Assembly: GCA_014058105.1 (NCBI GenBank)
Contig: JACGCM010000155.1
Span: 1,984,001-2,048,000, forward strand
Length of the DNA stretch: 64,000 nt
Direction: 5' to 3'
DNA from: Kingdonia uniflora
Taxonomy: Eukaryota > Streptophyta > Magnoliopsida > Ranunculales > Circaeasteraceae
Under the pieces are notes generated by a model. That model was not told the origin of the DNA. It did no database searches and was given only the letters and a program-made list of their open reading frames with translations. A program made the position numbers and the translations under genes. The first letter of the stretch is position 1. Each line of letters opens with the position of its first letter. Of this stretch, positions 45,421-57,430 are shown piece by piece.

Positions 45421-45440
45421 TTTGGCACCGTCTATGGGAA
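45421..45440 (+). other. Primer binding site of element F
   Basis: TTTGGCACCGTCTATGGGAA directly after the 5' LTR; core shared with A, B and E. Confidence 0.8.
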
Positions 45441-45493
45441 GGATTGTATTTCCACGATACCCTAAGGCAGTCCTTCATTACAAATTTTCAATT

Positions 45494-47226
45494 ATGGTCT
45501 CTTCCCGGTGACAAGCCGCAGGAACTCAGCTCGAAATTTCTGTGAATCCGTGACAGCTCATCGAGTTACGGGAAAATCTCCACGCCGAGACTGAAAAACA
45601 CGCTGAACTCGAACTTCAATCGACAAAGGATCGTGACCTCTAGAAAGACAAGCTCGTTTGACAGTGCTCAAACGATACAAAGATCAGATGACGATGATGC
45701 AGACTGCACTCGAGGCTTTACAAAATACTTAGCAGGCTCCTCTAGCTAGAGGTCACGATCAACTTCCAGAGACCTCACGTATTTTAGCAAGGGAAAGATG
45801 GGGACCTCGGGGAGCCACCAAAAAGGCCATTTCCAGAAATCTACCACACAGACTGCAGCCCTCCATCCATTTGGGGGGAGAAGTCTAATCAAAAGTCAGT
45901 CGAGATCACCAGATTCCCATCCGTCAGGAGGAATACCAACGACCTCTACATCAAGTTCCAGTGCGAGATCGCTTAAGTGAAGGTACGGGAACGCATGGAC
46001 CAACGAATTAAGGAGTTGATCGAGGCACAAGTTATGGGTAGTACCGGCGATGCCACGAAGTTTCAAGGAAGTCTGATTATCAAAGAACTATTCGATATGG
46101 AAATACCGAAAGGTTTCCATACTCCCAAAATTCAGAAATACGAAGGTACTGACCCAAAGGAGCATATTCAGCAATACCGCGATTCATTGGGGTTGTACTC
46201 CAATCTCAACCACATCCTCCGCCGCCTGTTTGCCACAATTTCACAAGAGGAGCCACTCTAATGGTTACATTCTCTTCCTGAGGAATCTATTTACACGTTT
46301 GATCAGCTACAGAAATAGTTTATCAAGACATATGCTCACAACAGAGACAAGGAGGAGAACTTGTATTCTCTTATCAGTCTTAAGCAATCAAATGGAGAAA
46401 AGCTTAAAGACTTCTCAAAGAAATTTCTAGAGCTTGCAAGAAAGGTAGATAACCTCGACCAAAAAATAGCCGTTACCGCTTTCACCAATGCTCTCCGGCT
46501 CAATTGCAAAACCAAAGAATACATCTTCCTTAACAAGCCAGCAACGTTAGAGGAGATGATCACCAAAGTCAACGGTTACGTCGAGTTGGAGAGGAAGATG
46601 TCTGAGCGATAAATGTTTACTAAGTCTGTCCTCTCCACCAAATCCCTACCTGCAGAACGAACTAGCGAGCATAAGGAGGAATAGGCAGATCAGAAACGCA
46701 CCAAGGGAAACACTGGATACCCTCAGAGAAGGGGTCCACAAAACAAACTCGTCCTCCCAAAGCTAAACGTCTGAATATCCACAATTTTCCACTGCTATTA
46801 AAAGACACGCTCTACCGCGTCTCTCAACCACTGGAGCCCATCGAGAATCGACCATTTTGCCTACACCATAAGGTAAATCATCATTCTACTGACAATTTTA
46901 ATGCTCAACAGCGGTTGCTCGAGCTCATGTTCAAGGAAGGACGGATGCTCGAATACATCATTAACCTGAAGTCGCACCAAGATGGCAACTATAAGAAGCA
47001 ACTCAAAGTTGTTTAGGTCAACGACAAAGCTGAGGAGAAGCATCTCTACTATATGCATCTCAGCAACATGATCGAAATTAACCAGATCTCCAATTCTAGC
47101 TGATCAAAGTGCCGGAGGCTCTCGGAATGCTCTGATCTTATACCTCAAGACAAATAAGCCAAACTTCTTCCTGAGTCGAGCAACCACTGACTCATAATCT
47201 CTTTCGAGAATTGCGATACTAGCCAT
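45494..47226 (+). pseudogene. gag: Gag of element F
   Basis: The ATG at 45494 is followed after five codons by TGA where element C has CGA (58676 minus). The gag domain is at 45977-46612: LFDMEIPKGFHTPKIQKYEG, DPKEHIQQYRDSLGLYSNL, WLHSLPEESIYTFDQLQ, DFSKKFLELARKVDNLDQK, LEEMITKVNGYVELERKM. A zinc-knuckle-like FCLHHKVNHHSTDNFNAQQ is near 46855-46915. Then a linker with YMHLSNMIEINQI runs into protease. At least six stops. Confidence 0.8.
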
Positions 47227-47631
47227 GTGAAATTTCTACATCATGATGCGTTAGTCATAATTCTCAAGATAAAACAGTTTGTCATGCACACAATGATGAT
47301 CAATACTAGAAGCAGTATTGAAATTCTTTTTCAAAGTGCGATCTACCAGATGGGTTTGGCCGACCAAGTCATTCAGAGTGATACAGACATTAGTGGGTTC
47401 AATGGCTCCAAGGATGAACGAGTAGGCAAGATTATCTTACCTATTACCGCAGGACCAGCTACTATCGACATCGTTTTTTACGTCATCAATGCCAAGTCTT
47501 GCTATCTTGGGATTATAGGCCGCTGCTGGATACACAATATAGAAGCAATCGCTTCTACCTATCATCAAGCACTCCGATTCAAACATGACAACAGTATTTA
47601 TGAGATCAGAGGTAGTCAGAAATTCTCTTGA
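47227..47631 (+). pseudogene. Protease of element F, active site lost
   Basis: Open 134-codon frame with HTMMINTRSSIEILF where MIDTGSS is expected: Asn replaces the catalytic Asp (codon 47302-47304) and Arg replaces Gly. The rest is well kept (DERVGKIILPITAGPATIDI, SCYLGIIGRCWIHN). Retroviral-type aspartic proteases process Gag-Pol; this one should be inactive. The related C copy keeps IDTGS. Confidence 0.8.
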
Positions 47632-47639
47632 GCTTATGA

Positions 47640-50600
47640 AAATACTATCTCTGCCATCCTGGATACTTTAGACAGATTGGCCGTATAGCAATTACAGAAA
47701 ATTGATCACCTCGACGATCAATCACCTACAGAGGAGCCCACAAAATATGTCAACATTGATGGACCTATCAGAGGTACGTTCATCAAAACCAAGCTGTCTC
47801 AGCATGAGAAAGATGTTCTCATTCAGTTCTTACAACTCAATAGAGATGTTTTTGCATGATCTTTTGAAGAAATGCCCGGAGTCGATCCAGCCATGGTTTG
47901 CCACAAGTTAACCATCAACATCAATGTCACAGTGGTCAAACAGGAATAGTGACGACTTTCACATCATCTTCAAGATGAAGTTAACACCGAGATTGATAAA
48001 AGAATCATAGTGGGACTCATTCAAAAAGCCAAGTATCTGGACTGGATATCCAACATTGTCGTTGTCCCAAAGAAGAACGGGAAAGTCTGTGTTTGGTAGA
48101 TTTTACAGATCTGAACAAACATACTCCAAAGGACAGTTTCCCTCTTCCCAACATTCATCAGATCCTCGATTCCGCAGCAGGCCATGATCTCCTATCTATG
48201 ATGGATGTTGCTTCAGGGTATAATCAAATCCCACTTCTGGAAGAAGATCAAGAGAAGATAACGTTTATCAAGGAAAGTGGCATTTATTGTTATAATGTCA
48301 TGCCCTTCGAAATCAAGAATGCAGGTGCCACATATCAACGATGTATAACTACTATGATCAAAGCATACGTGGGAAAAATTGTTAAATTCTACATCGATGA
48401 TCTCTTGTGCAAAAGTGTGTTGTCAGATTATCGCATCTCAGATCTCAATACAATATTCAACATCCTTTGATCTTACAGAATGCGCCTCAACCCTAATAAA
48501 TGTAAATTTGGGGTACAGTCTGGCCGCTTCCTATGCAACCGCATTAGCAAGAAAAGAATCAAGGCCGATCTGGATCAAATTCATGCTCTCCTTGACATGC
48601 TTTCTCCAAAAATAACACAAGACGTTCAAAAACTCGCCGGCAAGATTGCCGCGATCAACCGTTTCGTCCATAAATCTTCAGACCGCTGTTGTTAGCTATT
48701 CCTATTACACTGCGGATGTACCAAGCAAGGAAAGGTTCAACCAGCTGTAGTAGTCACATGGACAACAGAATGCGAGGTAGCTTTTCAGGATCTCAAAATC
48801 TATTTGGGGAGATCTCCCATAATGAGCACCCCAGTAGGTAATGAGAAACTGATAATCTACCTAGCAGTCACATATACTTCTTTCAGCTTAATTCTCATTC
48901 ATCTAGAAGGGAAAATAGAGAAACCAGTATTCTTTATCAGCAAAACACTCACACTAGCAGAAACAAGGTACTCTAAAATTGAGAAACTTCTTCTCACCCT
49001 TGTTTACAGTTCGCAAAAATGCAAGCATTACTTCCAAGCACATTCCGTCAAAGTTATGACAAACTACCCACTTCGGGAAGTTCAATCCAAAAAAGAAAAG
49101 TCACAAAGAGTGCAACAATGGTCAATCATTTTTGGAGAATATGATATCAAGTTCGAACAGTGTCATTCCGAAAGAGGTTAGGCCGTTGCCGATTTTCTTG
49201 CGGATTTTCCAGTGGAGGATCCCGAGTGGAAGGAGCATGACCCAAACCTTACTGAAAACATGCCAGATAATCTAACTCCCAAACCATTAGATGAATGAGA
49301 TGACTGGATCACTACGTCAGGATGGAGGCTTCTCACAGATGTATTAGCAGGACCCGCAGGGTCAGGGATCAGGATCATTTTGATTACCCTTTCAAATGAT
49401 CGAATTGAGAAATCAATCCGCTTGGACTTCGAGGCCTCAAATAATGTCACCGAGTATGAAGCTCTCATTCACGGACTCGACCTCACACTTGAGCTCGATG
49501 TCCCTGAACTCTCAGTTTACACAGATTCATTACTCATCGTTCATCATTATTCCAAGCAATACAAGAAGAACGGGAAGATAATCGAATGCGCAGCCTTCAT
49601 TACAAATAGGATGGGTAATTTTGCAATAGCAAGTCTCGAATATCTTCCTCGAGGTGAAAATAGACACGTCGATTCCTTGGCATATCTAGCCGGGGTCTTG
49701 GGAACAGAAGTTCGATATCTCCAGATCAAAATCATTTCAACCCCCAGCATTGATCGTATATCTGTATACACGATCAACACTGGGGGCGATAAAAGGGGAG
49801 ACGACGATTGGCGAAAGCCTTTCTTAGCCTACCACGGTGTCGACAACAAATGCAACAGACCACTACCAGCAGGTCCAAAAGAACGTCGACAGCTGATCAA
49901 CAACACAAAGCGTTACATTACTCAAAATGGTATGCTTTACCGCCTTTCCGTTACAAGGCCTTACCTCAAGTGCCTCACGAAGTCAAAAGTAGATGAACTG
50001 CTCCGTGAAATTATACAAAAGAACTTGTGGCTCCCATGCCGCAGGTAGATCATTAGCGAACCGAGCTATAACTCAAGGAGTATTCTGGCCTAGCATGCAC
50101 AAGCAAGCAGAAGAGTATTCCCGCAGGTGCGACACCTGCCAGAGACATAGAAATATGATATGCGCCCCTGCGCTCGAGCTCTATGCAAACAAGGTTTTTA
50201 GGCCATTCAAAAGATAGGTACTAGACATCGTCGGCAAATTCTCTAACTCCCCAGGTAATCGCCGTTACCTACTTGTAGCTACCGCTTACATTATAAAATG
50301 GGTAGAAGCAATTCTACTATGTCGAACCAGAGAAGAGGAGGTCATTTCTTTTATCTAGAACCACATAATTACTCGATTCGGATGCCCCTACCTAATTCAT
50401 ATCGATAACGGTCCCCAATTTATGGGAAATAAGGTCGTAACCTTCCTAAATCAATACAAAATTATCCACTCACCATCAAATCCATACTACCCTCAAGGTA
50501 ATGGACAAGACGAAATCACCAACAAAACCATCGTGGATAAACTCAAAAAGAGGCTTCACTCATAGAAAAAAGAAAATTGGGTTCGCGAACTGCCTTACAT

Positions 50601-50990
50601 CCTGTGGACGTATCGAACCACTCCCCGACAATCTACTGGGTGAACCCCATTCCTACTTGCTTATGGTATTAAGTTTGTCATTCCTTCTGAATATCATTAT
50701 CCAGTTCGTGATCACGAGCTGACTGATGAGGATAATGAGTTCAAATTGGCTTGCAACCTTAACATGATAGATGAGATAATGGAACGCGCCATCGCTAACC
50801 TAGGTCGATATCATCATATGCTTTCTATATCGTATAATAACCGAGTCAGGAGCCGTACTTTCCAAATCAAAGATATCGTCCTCAGAGATAATACTAGTCT
50901 TCATATTTTACAACTTGTTTGGATCATTTCTACCGGTTGGATCAAGGATAACACTTGGTTTAGCTGAATCTCTACATCTCTGTGATTGTA
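47640..50990 (+). pseudogene. pol: Pol of element F: RT, dual RNase H, integrase
   Basis: The pre-RT segment (FEEMPGVDPAMVCHKL, 47860) is followed by RT with VDFTDLNKHTPKDSF, MPFEIKNAGATYQ and an intact YIDD at 48390-48401. The first RNase H is at about 48770-49180 (KIEKPVFFISKTLTLAETRY, then FAQEYDIKFEQ-like text). The archaeal-type RNase H is at about 49330-49700 (NNVTEYEALIHG, YTDSLLIVHHYS, PRGENRHVDSLAYLAG; its first Asp box reads LLTDVLAGPAG). Integrase follows: zinc text CGSHAAGRSLANRAITQGVF and CDTCQRHR, then LDIVGKFSNSPGN, HIDNGPQF and GNGQDEITNKTI (three acidic residues kept), and the tail SRTFQIKDIVLRDN. Frameshifts and stops throughout. Confidence 0.87.
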
Positions 50991-51420
50991 GCAAGCGTAA
51001 AAACTTGTTTCATATCAAAGACTCAGCCAAACAAGATATAAGACAAAGATAATATAGTCTTCATCTTTTATAACTTGATTGGATCATTTCTACCGGCTGG
51101 ATTAAGGATAACACTTGGTTTAGCTGAATCTTTACATCTCTGCGATTGTAGCAAGCGTAAAAACATGTTTCAAATCAAAGACTCAGCCAAATAAGAGATA
51201 AGACAAAGATAATACTAGTCTTCATCTTTTACAACTTGTTTGGATCATTTCAACTGGCTGGATCAAGGATAATACTTGATTTAGCTTAATATTTACATCT
51301 CTGCGATTGTAGCAAGCGTAAGAACTTGTTTCATATCAAAAACTCAGCCAGGCATAAGATAAGATAAATGTCATACTAGCTTTCATCTCTTTTAATATGT
51401 CTGTGACATTTCTATATTTC
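50886..51420 (+). repeat. Tandem array, 160-bp unit, about 3.3 copies (element F)
   Basis: The phrase GATAATACTAGTCTTCAT and ACACTTGGTTTAGCTGAAT recur at 160-base spacing (the latter at 50951, 51111, 51271). Units share CATCTCTGCGATTGTAGCAA and ATCAAAGACTCAGCCAAA. The first unit includes the end of the integrase tail. It is the inverse-complement family of the array at 39820-40310. Confidence 0.93.
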
Positions 51421-51549
51421 AAATCAGGTTTCAACTTTGTTAAACTCAACCCAGATAAGGCCATAGTCATACTAGCTTTAATCTATTTCAATGTGTCTGC
51501 AATAGATACTATTTATTTTTAGGTCAAATTCATATTACAAAGAATTCTT

Positions 51550-54500
51550 TTATGTTGATGGAGTGTCAGCAGTGCTTCCTCCTAGATCAAGGGGTCGAGC
51601 TTTCAGTTCGCGGGCCACAGCAACTCTACCTTGTTCTATCGATTCAGTAGTTCGAGGGCCCAGTTGGGTCTCCATGACGCCCAGATAGTTCTCTCGGTCT
51701 ATCTTAGTTCTACATATGCATCCCTGATCCAACAGAGTTTTGAACAAAGTATCTCGTTCTGACTCAAGTCTTTTTACTTCTACTATAAAATATGCAATAA
51801 TCACCCTTAACCGGTCAGATCGAGATGCATCTGGTACTACCATTATTTCAAATCTAGCTTTCAACCTCTCGAGGCGTGACTCTAACCTAACGAACTCATT
51901 CTTCTGTTCAATTATTTCCGCATCGACCTGATCATAATAAATGACATCTTCTTCCAACTTGGTAATATACTTCGCTGACTCAGCTAGGTTCATAGCCTCT
52001 AAGTTTACTACCCAAGCATGAAGTCTCCTAATTTCTGCTTTCAACACTTCCCTAACCAACAGATCATTCAATAATTTTTCTTTCCTCATCACCAGCGATT
52101 CCTTTGCTTTGATCTCCCCTTCCAAAACTTTCTCCCTGATAAGGGAAGAATTCAACTTAGACCTGAGAGACTAATTACATCCCCTCGAACTAAAGGAGGT
52201 TTAACTTTAGTTTTACTCCCCCCTGAACGCTCTCTGGCCTCTGCTTTCTTGACATGAGCAATGGTTTGCGCCAGTTCGATTTTAAGTCGTACAACCCTCT
52301 CATTTAAATTGTTGTACCTTCGTTGCATTTCTCAGAATTCCATATCCTTGGCGGGAAGGACTGTTTGCAAATGTTCAGCTGCGACTTCCGAAGCCGATAG
52401 ATTTTCTTAAGCTACCCTCAGCTCGGTGTCCATTTTGACGAATTTTCATCTTATTCACTCCAGCTCATTCCTACAGTTATGAAGATCATATCAAAATCAT
52501 TTTTCTGATTATTCCAGTGCCTGAATACGGTATTAAGCCATGTCAGCCTGCTTACCCTACACAGCCAACGCGTCAACTTGAAGTTGAAGCTTCTCGGTAC
52601 ATTCTGTGACCTCAGATAATTCTTTTAATCCATTCTTTATCTCAGAATCTTTTACTTCGACCTGACGAGTCAGGCCGGAAATGGCCTGAGTCAACTCCAC
52701 AAGTCTAAAATGCGCCTTTACGTATTGATCTTCTCTATTCTCACTCGCCTCCTTTATCCTATCGAACTGCTCCACAAATTCATGATTACACATGAGTATG
52801 TCGTCCTCACGTGCACGAGATGAATCTAATTCGGCCTAGGAAATATAACAAGTTTTAGCACAGTTCGATTCAGAAGCCTTTCAATATATACATACTACAT
52901 TTCCAAAGAGACTATGTAACTTCTAAACATTTGCTTCCAAATAATTTTAGACTAAAAGTTTGGAGTCCATTCTCAGATGAACGCTTCATGAGTTTTCTTT
53001 TGAGATAAGGGGTACATACTTTCAATATATTACTCTATATTAATAATGTTAGATTTTTACCATGCATTTCAATCCTATTTACTTGATAGCTAAACATCGG
53101 TGTAACATGCAAGTCGAAAAACCTATTCTGATCTAACCTACAGCTTCGCTTGCACAGACAGCAAGGCCTTAGAGGTCTTTCTTTCCCTGGCAAGACCAAA
53201 CTCTAGGTCATTTATTCTGAGACTCATCTCTCTAACTACCTACAAAAGGTTTATAAAACAAAGTCAATCTACGGAAGTTTCTTCCCCATATACAATCCAA
53301 ACAACTTACAAGTACTTATACAATCACACGTATGTCTATCCTACCTTCTCACTACCACCTTCTAGGAGCTCGATGTCACCCCCTTGATTGTCGAGCACCG
53401 TCTAGTAGGAAACACCATCCAGACCATCCACGATCCCTACCACTTCAGCTTCCTCTTCATCTTCTTCCTCAACATAGGTGTCCTCCTTTAAGGCATCCAC
53501 CACCTCCTCAGAATAGCCTTTCAGCATCAAATGATGCCCTAGTCTATCGTGCTCCTCGACCATCTCGTCAAGATTGGCCTTTGTCTCCACCTGGAGCTGA
53601 CCAATCGCCACGGCATGAGAAGCCTTCAGCTGTTTTACCACTTTCAAAGCGTCAGCCCTGGATTAAGCTAATTCTTTTTTCAGCTCAACATTGAACTTCT
53701 TCAGCTCGCTTTTCTCTTCCTCTATACCAAGCCAAATCCTCTTGACAAGATGAACAACCTACAAAAATTATATCGATCTCAGCGATTAGCTCAAAGTATA
53801 TCGAGCATTTCTTTCTAATAATATAAACTTTCCATCTTGCTCGTATCTTCCTCTCCTTGGAGAACCGCCAACCTGGCCCTTTCCTCGACCCGTTTGAGAT
53901 CGCACACTGAAGTAGATTGCCCCTCGGTGACCTTCTCTCCTAACTCCTCTGAGGGTTCGACCCTCCTCCTCGTATCTTTCGCGACCTCACCACTTCCAGT
54001 GATACTAGAGGCCTGCAGGGTCTTTAACATCCATTTCTTCAGATACTTTAGGGCTACATTGCTCGGCTTGACAGGATTCGGCTAAGCTGAACTACCAGTT
54101 TCAAAAGTCTTGGAAAGATTAGTTCGAACCTCCTCACCACTCACTTGCCTTTTTCCTACATACACCCCCGCCATCGATTTGGTAGACTGAACCTTTCTAA
54201 CCTTGCTCGACCTACTATCAACCCTCCTTTTCCTACTCAGGCCGAGTCCCTCCAACACAAGTTCGAGTTCAATCTCCTCCTCCACAACTTCGTCCAACAG
54301 GGATTCCTTCATTTCCACTGTAGACATCACACCTGTAATAACACATTTTTACCGTCAACTAAAATTGTCAACAAAATGTAATAATAATTCTATCTATGCA
54401 TGTCTATACTTACTTTGCTTTACAGATCTAAACCAAAGGTCCAAAGGTTCTTCATCATCTCATTGAAGGCAATTACCCTTTACCCATATAATGTTATCAT

Positions 54501-54921
54501 TCCAGGTTCGATCTGCTAAATTCAGATCGAAAAAACGATGCCGAGTTGCACTCGCCCAAAAATAAGACCCACCACTGGCCTTATACTTCTTTTTCCCATA
54601 AAACTGCAAAACGTCCTCAGGGGTTATCTTCCTCACTTTTCCTCCCTTTCCCATTTTTCATTCAGATGGTCACACATAGTTATTACCTCCTACATGTTCC
54701 CATTCAGTTGAAAAGGACATGCCCCAATTGCATTGATAATCCCCTTAGCCAAATTGGTAAGGGGCAGGCTCAACCCAAACTCTAATTGAGATAGGTAACA
54801 CAAAAAAACCTCTGAAAGATCACTCCGAACATCCCCATCGAAATATTCTAACAAGATCGATTCATCAATACCCCTAACTCGTTATTCTACTTCCAAATCT
54901 ACCAGCATATAAAAATACTCT

Positions 54922-54955
<34 letters not shown>

Positions 54956-55820
54956 CTACCACACAACCCTTAAGCTGCCTACCGGCAAACTCTACACAAT
55001 TGCCCCACTTTCCTCCTACAGCTGCCTTGGCTTTACAAAACTCTCTAAAGGCATCAGAACGGGGAGGATAAGATACTAATTGACTAGGAAAACCAAGAAA
55101 TTGTCCCAATCTTATTTCCCCTTCATTATCAGACTTATCCGTCCGACCAGTGGTCGATACCTCATTAACAGACGAACTACCCAACTTAAAACAATTTCTA
55201 TAGGCGCGTTTTAGACCTATAGAGATGCCTTTCACGCTCGACCTACATACAGGTTAAGGTATTTATCATTCTTCTAACTATGTATATATATATATATATC
55301 TTCAATATGTATCTCTAATCAGTCGTATACGTTTAACAATATATCTTTAACATATATATACGTCAACATATATTTGCACACATCTCTACTAACCTTCAGT
55401 ATCCGAATGAGAATCGGCAGTAGAGTCAAGTTGTTCCCACACAACACTGCTGTATTGCCACCTGCGAGATCTAGAATCTTTTGCCATCTTTAACCATTTA
55501 TCACCATCAGATAACTTTTTATCAAATCCCCTGATCTTTTGTCTCTCTCTCTGAGTGCTCTCCAAATTTTGTTAAGTTGTAAAACGTTTGATTAGAGACG
55601 AAGAAGCACTATTTATCCTTTCTTTTTCTAGTGGCTGGCATTTATTGCCCCTCGCACGAACCTTCCTCGATTCCAGACCCGATGCATCCATTCCACTCTT
55701 CATGTCAAACGCCTTATACCTTTTTGATAAAACCACCTTCCTATCATTACAACTCGCCTCATTTTTTAACATATTTTTTCTCCCTATTTCCATATCTTTT
55801 CCTGACCTTCCCGCACTCAT
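51550..55820 (-). pseudogene. Opposite-strand multi-exon gene of element F (PF04195-like plus coiled coil)
   Basis: Read on minus from ATG 55820 (MSAGRSGKDMEIGRKNMLKN), a basic N-terminus through VVWEQLDSTADSHSDTEG. A likely intron follows (donor AAG|GTTAG near 55398; acceptor near 55246). The next exon (55245-54460) includes KRAYRNCFKLG, GQFLGFPSQL, a poly-Gly run from a C-homopolymer, the PF04195-like core LEFGLSLPLTNLAKGIINAI with QLNGNM, and SGGSYFWASATRHRFFDLNL. The remainder is Lys/Glu-rich: nuclear-type KRRVDSRSSK (54330-54100), an acidic patch (53460-53402), then coiled coil (52793-51560) ending CICRTKIDRENY and METQLGPRTTESIEQG. Several stops; splice phase at the first intron does not fit as it stands. 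Confidence 0.7.
54923..54954. repeat. 32-base poly-C tract inside the opposite-strand gene
   Basis: Thirty-two consecutive C (poly-G on the coding minus strand), giving about ten Gly codons between GCVVAGG and EEYFYML. Length is likely to vary or to be an assembly estimate. Confidence 0.9.
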
Positions 55821-55839
55821 GATGACTCACACTGTACGA

Positions 55840-56456
55840 TGCCAGAGTTCAATTTCTTTTTGTATACAAAAAAAACTATAAACTTCTACATTTTCATATT
55901 TTTGTTTCTCTGTCCTTGTTTATCTTACTTATAGTGATTGAAATCATTTTCTAAACTGTACAAATATTCAAAATTATTCAAAATGTTAGCTAAAATAGTC
56001 TCAAAACATATTCGCCCTTATAGAGGATTCAATTGACTTATATTATTTTTGTTACATTCAAAGCAATTATATTATTCATAAGACACACTTTACGCAATAT
56101 CCATCACAGCCTTGGTAGCCTAAAAAAACATCATCTAATCACATTATTCGTCAATCCACAAATCTTCAAATTTGATCTCAACTTCAGCAATCAAATCAGC
56201 CAACTTGTCTCGATCTACCTAACCCTCACCAACCCACCTCATAGAAATAATGAGCGCACTCCAACTCTATACTTCTTACATATGACCTTCGAGCTCATAT
56301 TCCCTCACCGATAGCTCAGTATCATAACAAAAGAACCAAAGGTCCACTCACGTACTTCAGCAATCTTTATAGCCAATCACCCTTCCACGGCAAGATGAGT
56401 CCTCTGAGATCGAGCCGTACCACCCTAATCTCTTCCCCGTTTTTCTTTTAACCTAC
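55840..56456 (-). other. Leader region of the element F opposite-strand gene
   Basis: No ORF supported on either strand. It probably contains the 5' untranslated leader and perhaps a leader intron (GTACGTGAGT on minus near 56359-56350) between the TATA box at 56457 and the ATG at 55820. Confidence 0.4.
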
Positions 56457-56464
56457 CCATATTT
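56457..56464 (-). promoter_or_regulatory. TATA box of the element F opposite-strand gene
   Basis: The minus strand reads CATATAAATATGGG; TATAAATA occupies these positions. It lies about 640 bases before the ATG, with space for a leader intron as in A and D. Confidence 0.4.
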
Positions 56465-56835
56465 ATATGTTTCTCACACACTTTCCCCTCGAATACGTGG
56501 TTTTTACCTTGTATCTCGTAACATAAACCCAAAATCATCGAATCAATTATTATAACTTATCCCCTCACCAGTATACAAAATAGCCACTGCACACGACCTT
56601 ACGCTACCACAAGTATTACCTCTTTTTGACCTGTAACAGCTCGAGTTTCTATATTATTCATTATGGACGCAACTATTCAAACACAACCGTCACATACATC
56701 TGCATCATTATTTAATACCCATTACTTCCCAATATCATGTAACTTCCACCCAGTCAAACGTCATCATTACACCATTTTGAATTTCAAACTTTTAGCACAT
56801 TCATTCTTAACCAAAGCCACTCGTGACTTCAATTA

Positions 56836-56847
56836 TGAGGGGGAGAT
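56836..56847 (+). other. Polypurine tract of element F
   Basis: GAGGGGGAGA-type purine run directly before the 3' LTR start at 56848. Confidence 0.75.
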
Positions 56848-57425
56848 TAAAGGGACTTATCCCTCGATCATACTCAAAATCGAGCTCGCGAAGCTCGATT
56901 TACCTCCATCTTAGGCTCACCCAATTTTAGTACTTAACACTCCAGTCAACATTCTAAACAGACCCACGAACTACACAAGAACGTAGATTGAGCTAAACCC
57001 AGAAAAGGTTATCCAGTCAAAGAAACATGTCTCCCACGAACTCGCTAGATATTCAGTCAATTGCCACTAACTACATTATTCGAAAAACGTATTCTAGCAC
57101 GATGAAGAGCTGTAGAGAAGCCTATATAAAGGAAAAGTTCCAGAATAGATAGGGACTAGAAAAATTACTCAAACTTCTCATTTTCAAAATCAAAAGAATT
57201 TCTATATTTTAGAGATCACTTGTAATAAAGAAATCCACTCCAAACAATAAAGAGACTTTTAAAAAAATCCTCCATACGAGTTTGTGGTTTTTTACCTGTT
57301 CAAAGGTTTTCCACGCTAAAAACACTTGTTTCCATTTCTTACGTTCTAGTAGAGTTTTATTATAGGTTTATTAGTGTGATAGCTAATTCCTAATCATATC
57401 AAGCTTGTGGAATTTAGCCATTACA
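56848..57425 (+). repeat. 3' LTR of element F
   Basis: Matches the 5' LTR. It starts TAAAGGGACTTATCC (the TG is mutated), ends GCCATTACA, and carries an extra ATCCACTCCAAAC-type insertion before the AATAAAG motif. Confidence 0.92.
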
Positions 57426-57430
57426 GTGTC
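57426..57430. other. Target site duplication of element F, right
   Basis: GTGTC, identical to 44854-44858. Confidence 0.92.

Larger units (their letters stand above)
44859..57425 (+). mobile_element. Tat-lineage Ty3/gypsy retrotransposon F (12.57 kb, both LTRs)
   Basis: Complete insertion into element C in the opposite orientation, with GTGTC duplication, LTRs of 562 and 578 bp, primer binding site, gag, protease, RT, two RNases H, integrase, 160-bp array, a minus-strand multi-exon gene and a polypurine tract. By eye about one in ten LTR positions differ, so the insertion is old. The gag start is followed by a stop and the protease active site is lost, so it is defective. Confidence 0.93.

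Noticed and set aside
40480..50990. Possible endogenous caulimovirus RT
   Set aside because: Integrase, flanking LTRs, target duplication and the second RNase H show these are Ty3/gypsy Tat elements.
53332..53694. Plus-strand Pro/His-rich ORF
   Set aside because: Shadow of the minus-strand acidic part of the element F opposite-strand gene.
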